64,000 nucleotides of DNA, from positions 1,534,796 through 1,598,795 of the forward strand of contig CH003301.1 in NCBI GenBank assembly GCA_000149265.1, given 5' to 3'. Below are positions 60,901 to 64,000 of the stretch, piece by piece; the stretch's first letter is position 1, and the number at the start of each line of letters is the position of its first letter. Source of the stretch: Ciona savignyi (lineage: Eukaryota > Chordata > Ascidiacea > Phlebobranchia > Cionidae). The position numbers and the translations under genes are program-made. Under the pieces are notes generated by a model. The model had not been told where the DNA came from, ran no database searches, and worked only from the letters and a program-made list of their open reading frames with translations.

Positions 60901-63897
60901 GAGAGCAGGATCTGACGCAAATGCTTTACCTTCGCGACAAACAAGTTTAAAATGGATGAGGTTATTGATATTTACTAATAAACTATTTTTTAAACAGCAG
61001 TAAATATAAGGGTTGTCTTGTGGCATGTTACAATTTTTCGTTTATTTCACAAATGATTACCATAAAATCGAAAAAGTTATAACATTTATATATTCTACCT
61101 GTATATCAATTGGCGGGTTCATTTTAGGGTTCACTTCAATGGAATAATCTGGTTGGACAGAGTTGACGAGGTTGGTAAGTTGAGATCTCAATTTCCGAAT
61201 CTCTATCACCGCTTTTGGTCTGGATTTTGAAAACATTTTTTGAACAAGTTGCGAGTTTAAGATCAAAATTGATCTTTTGTTTTAAATATTTATAAAGAAT
61301 GAAAAGCCATCCCAGACTACTCTAAAGACAACAGTTGCTTCATGATAGAACACACAGGTATAAGGCTGCCATTGTGCGGCCATTGTATGGTCACGCTTAG
61401 ATTATTTTCCAATCTTTTTTTAAAATTATTTTCAAAGCAAAGGGATGAGTGACTTAACTTTAAACAATTGGATTTCGCTTTATATAATTAGAAAAAATTT
61501 AAACGATTGCTGTAAAACGATTGTTGAAACTGAAATTCTCTCAACAGTCAGTGCGATGATCAGGCAGTGATACATGAGTGACTATGCGACTAATCAAACA
61601 CAGGAAATTTCCAACAGCAAGGTCAGAAGATTGAATTTAGATCTTAATAATCAATAATAAACAAAAAAATGTTACAAATTTCTCTTATTCAAACGTTACA
61701 AAAAGGTAATATTGGAAACTAGAGAGAAGAAATAAAGTAAGATAAGTATGTCGAAAGGTAGGGCTATAAATATTACAAATCTGGGTTATGAATATCAAAA
61801 GAAATGATTGATTGCGTCAACAATGATCAATTCATTTCCAAAATACCTCAAGCAGTTATTAGCGCAGTATGAAGGTGTAGCACCAGCAAATTCAGCGGCG
61901 CCGATGGCCCCCAAATACACCATCGGGTCGCCGAGCAACCTCCGCTGGGGGCCACCTCCTGTACACCATAACACCTTCATGTGTTGCAAACGAGCTGCAA
62001 GCTGCCTCTGCCTCTCCTACGTGGTTGGTAAAGGAGTTTATTACAGCAGAGTTTATTATCAAATCCGACACTTTAAGAAACTAAGTAAATATTTTATTGT
62101 GATGGAATAAATGAGTTTATCCCTAGCAGTTATAACGACGATAAATTTGCTTAGAAATCAATGACTATTACAGTACAATGTTAAATCCAATAATGGAAAG
62201 CAAGTGGTTGATGTTCTTGTTAACACACTTACGTAACATGCAATAGATTTTAATAAGACAACCTTGCAGGTGTGTCTGTTGGGAAGGCTAATGAAAGTCT
62301 TGAATGTTACAACAATCATACCAACATTTGCAATCCCACCTTATCTTGGTCTTGGTCAGGATCATTTTGAAACGAAGCAAACAGCTCCTAAATAGAAAAA
62401 AGAAAAAATATAAGATTGCATTATAGAAAGAATGGCCATACAGGGCAAGTCCCTCACAATAATCACATAAAAATGCTTTTAATTGTGTGTGATCATAAAT
62501 TTAAAGCAATGTTATTCGTATTTCTATTGCTGAGAATGAAAATAACCATTTGGGCGAAATCTATATTGCTGTGGTGATTTTGCTTCCAAATAGATTTACA
62601 GTATTAGAATATGAAGTTAAAACAAAAAAATCAGTGATATAAAGTCAAAGTCCGAAAAATTAACCAAACCTTCACAGTCAGAGCGGCAACGATGGTTATA
62701 ACGTATTCCACAACGTTACTCTTCTGGTCCATTGCCATGGCGATCATTTTTCCATACCGTGGGTGAACAGGAAATGATGCAATGAGTCGACCGAGCTCGG
62801 TGATCGATCCACTGTTCACAACTGAATGCAAGTTTTAAAATTCTATCATTATCACTTTGTTTCAATTGGTTAATTATTTCCTACCGAGTACATTGCTATA
62901 AATGAGTGATGAAATTACGTATAAACTAAAAAAAAATAAAAAAAAACGTGCATTACAACATAATTGTTGGAAAACTTGCCTTTTTTAAGTTCCTTCAGAG
63001 TGAGGTTTCGTGGCGGTCGATTGATCGCTCCCAATGACATCAGCAGTTCTTCTGCACTCTCTAGCGCATCAAGTGGTGGAGGAGTGGGAAAGGGAAAGTT
63101 GACCACACGATCAATGTTCATTGATTTCATCTGGGATAGTTGTAGAATAAATATTATGGGCACCATTCATCATTTTTTTATTACACTGAGAATGAGATTT
63201 AGCAATTTTTAAATTCCGGGACCCATGAAGGTTTAAGCAATGTTAAAGCTTTGTACAAATTAATAGTACTTTCTCTGTAAAATTGTGAGGTCAGTCAAAT
63301 ATTTAGTATCACAATATTTCCCCAATACCTGCAGCACAAGTCCAGCAACTGGTTTTGATGATATTTCAGGCAGGTCAAACTCATCGAAATCTTGGAATAC
63401 AGCAGATGAAAACAATCGGTAGGTGTGACCCGATTCCGTACGGCCTGCTCTTCCTGCTCTCTGATTGGCTGATGCCTTTGAAACCCATCCAATTCTAAAC
63501 GTTGAAACGCCGGTGGTTTTATCGTAAACTCTTCGCTTTACTTTCCCAGTGTCCACTATGTACTTGATGCCGGGTATGGTAAGTGAAGTCTCAGCAACAT
63601 TCGTAGCAACCACACACAGCCGAGAACTGAGAGGAACCGGTTCGAAAACCAGTTTCTGCTTGTGTGGAGGCAGCATTGCGTACAAAGGCAGGACCTGCAT
63701 GGGCAAGACGCGGTCATTTTCAGCAGAGTAAGCGCTGTCATCCATTAGAAGTTCAGAATCTGATTCATTTTCTTCTTCAGATAACAAGAGGTCTGGATGA
63801 TGATATTTCTCTTCCACATTTTCTTCATTATCAGGATTGGTTTTGTAGTCGTCCAAATTAATTATTTGAGGAAGATTTTCTTTTTTGTCATCTTTAA
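57914..63897 (-). CDS. DHX37: DEAH-box RNA helicase DHX37, C-terminal part, 12 exons; 5' end outside
   Basis: Orthologue of human DHX37 and yeast Ecm16/Dhr1, the nucleolar helicase that removes U3 snoRNA from pre-40S particles. Minus-strand exons: 63897-63329, 63130-62980, 62821-62670, 62387-62340, 62016-61847, 61219-61099, 60929-60814, 60354-60230, 59986-59791, 59076-58966, 58297-58200, 57990-57914 (TGA). They sum to 643 aa in perfect phase. Seen: helicase motif V ([13 protein letters not shown]), motif VI (QRAGRAGR), winged-helix/HA2 region ([21 protein letters not shown]), and OB-fold and C-terminal parts ([45 protein letters not shown]). An acidic insert ([14 protein letters not shown]) precedes motif V, as in the family. 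An apparent stop at 59757 lies in an intron. Upstream exons with motifs I-IV are beyond 64000. Confidence 0.96.
58403..58450 (+). repeat. SINE core fragment in a DHX37 intron
   Basis: CGTCCTTGGAAAAGGCACTT and AACAAACATTGCCCGAATAT match the core of the SINE family; no head or tail is visible. Confidence 0.55.
59260..59500 (-). repeat. SINE copy in a DHX37 intron
   Basis: Shares taatccgctgggttcaagca, ttaagtgccttgacacaacc, gactagctagcgatcagttt and the tRNA-like head (ccggttattctg on the minus strand) with the 35511 copy. Part of the body is deleted relative to that copy. It lies between the 59791 and 59076 exons. Confidence 0.8.
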
Positions 63898-64000
63898 CTA
63901 AAAAAAAAAACGAGTGTTTTAATAGATTTTACATTAGCAATGACTAGGGAAATAATATTGTGACATAGTACTACAATAAAAATAAAACCTTTGTAGGTAC

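Noticed and set aside
61808-62110. 100-codon plus-strand frame
   Set aside because: Antisense shadow of the DHX37 exon 62016-61847.
63549-63861. Plus-strand frames of 60-65 codons near the right end
   Set aside because: Antisense to DHX37 exon 63897-63329, which encodes helicase motifs V and VI.
1-64000. CRISPR arrays, bacterial operons, rRNA genes
   Set aside because: No regularly spaced repeats, Shine-Dalgarno-led gene strings or rRNA segments were seen; the DNA is clearly eukaryotic.

Overview
The window looks like nuclear DNA of a solitary ascidian (tunicate), most likely Ciona or a close relative. It is AT-rich, with many short exons separated by 60-1,500 bp GT-AG introns, animal-type proteins, AATAAA-like poly(A) signals, and a degenerate tRNA-headed SINE family scattered through introns and intergenic DNA. 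The species call is inference. A 100-base N gap lies at 13658-13757, and several single-base frame breaks suggest a draft assembly.

Layout. (1) 1-22879, plus: the body and 3' end of a TEP1 orthologue (TROVE, DUF4062-type, NACHT, WD40), resolved here into about 45 exons; its 5' end lies outside. (2) 22880-28663: repeat-rich spacer with a SINE, a decayed Ty3/gypsy pol relic, a two-copy 100-bp repeat and a tRNA-like fragment. (3) 28664-33771, plus: a complete 383-aa ceramide synthase in 8 exons (Hox-like region, TLC/Lag1 domain, acidic tail). (4) 34861-41862, minus: a 13-exon gene that puts a signal peptide, about 320 residues of histidine-rich duplicated exon units and a p24/TMED GOLD-coiled-coil-TM module into one 549-aa open reading chain. 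(5) 42847-45081, minus: a short secreted protein built from related phase-1 exons, with a hAT MITE in its last intron. (6) 45.1-50.9 kb: spacer, mostly unidentified. (7) 50914-57483, plus: an unidentified multi-pass membrane protein gene with two unresolved splice junctions; its first intron holds a piggyBac-like MITE. (8) 57914-63897 (runs off the end), minus: the C-terminal two-thirds of the DEAH-box ribosome-biogenesis helicase DHX37, tail to tail with gene 7.

Genes 1, 3 and 8 are conserved housekeeping or RNP genes and are not functionally linked to each other. The least conventional locus is 34.8-45.1 kb, where two adjacent minus-strand secretory genes share a symmetric exon encoding an HVxxL...HKxIG-type motif. 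One of them has joined an amplified histidine-rich array to a p24 cargo-receptor fold. All exon structures were derived by hand from splice signals, reading phase and family similarity; no transcript evidence was available.
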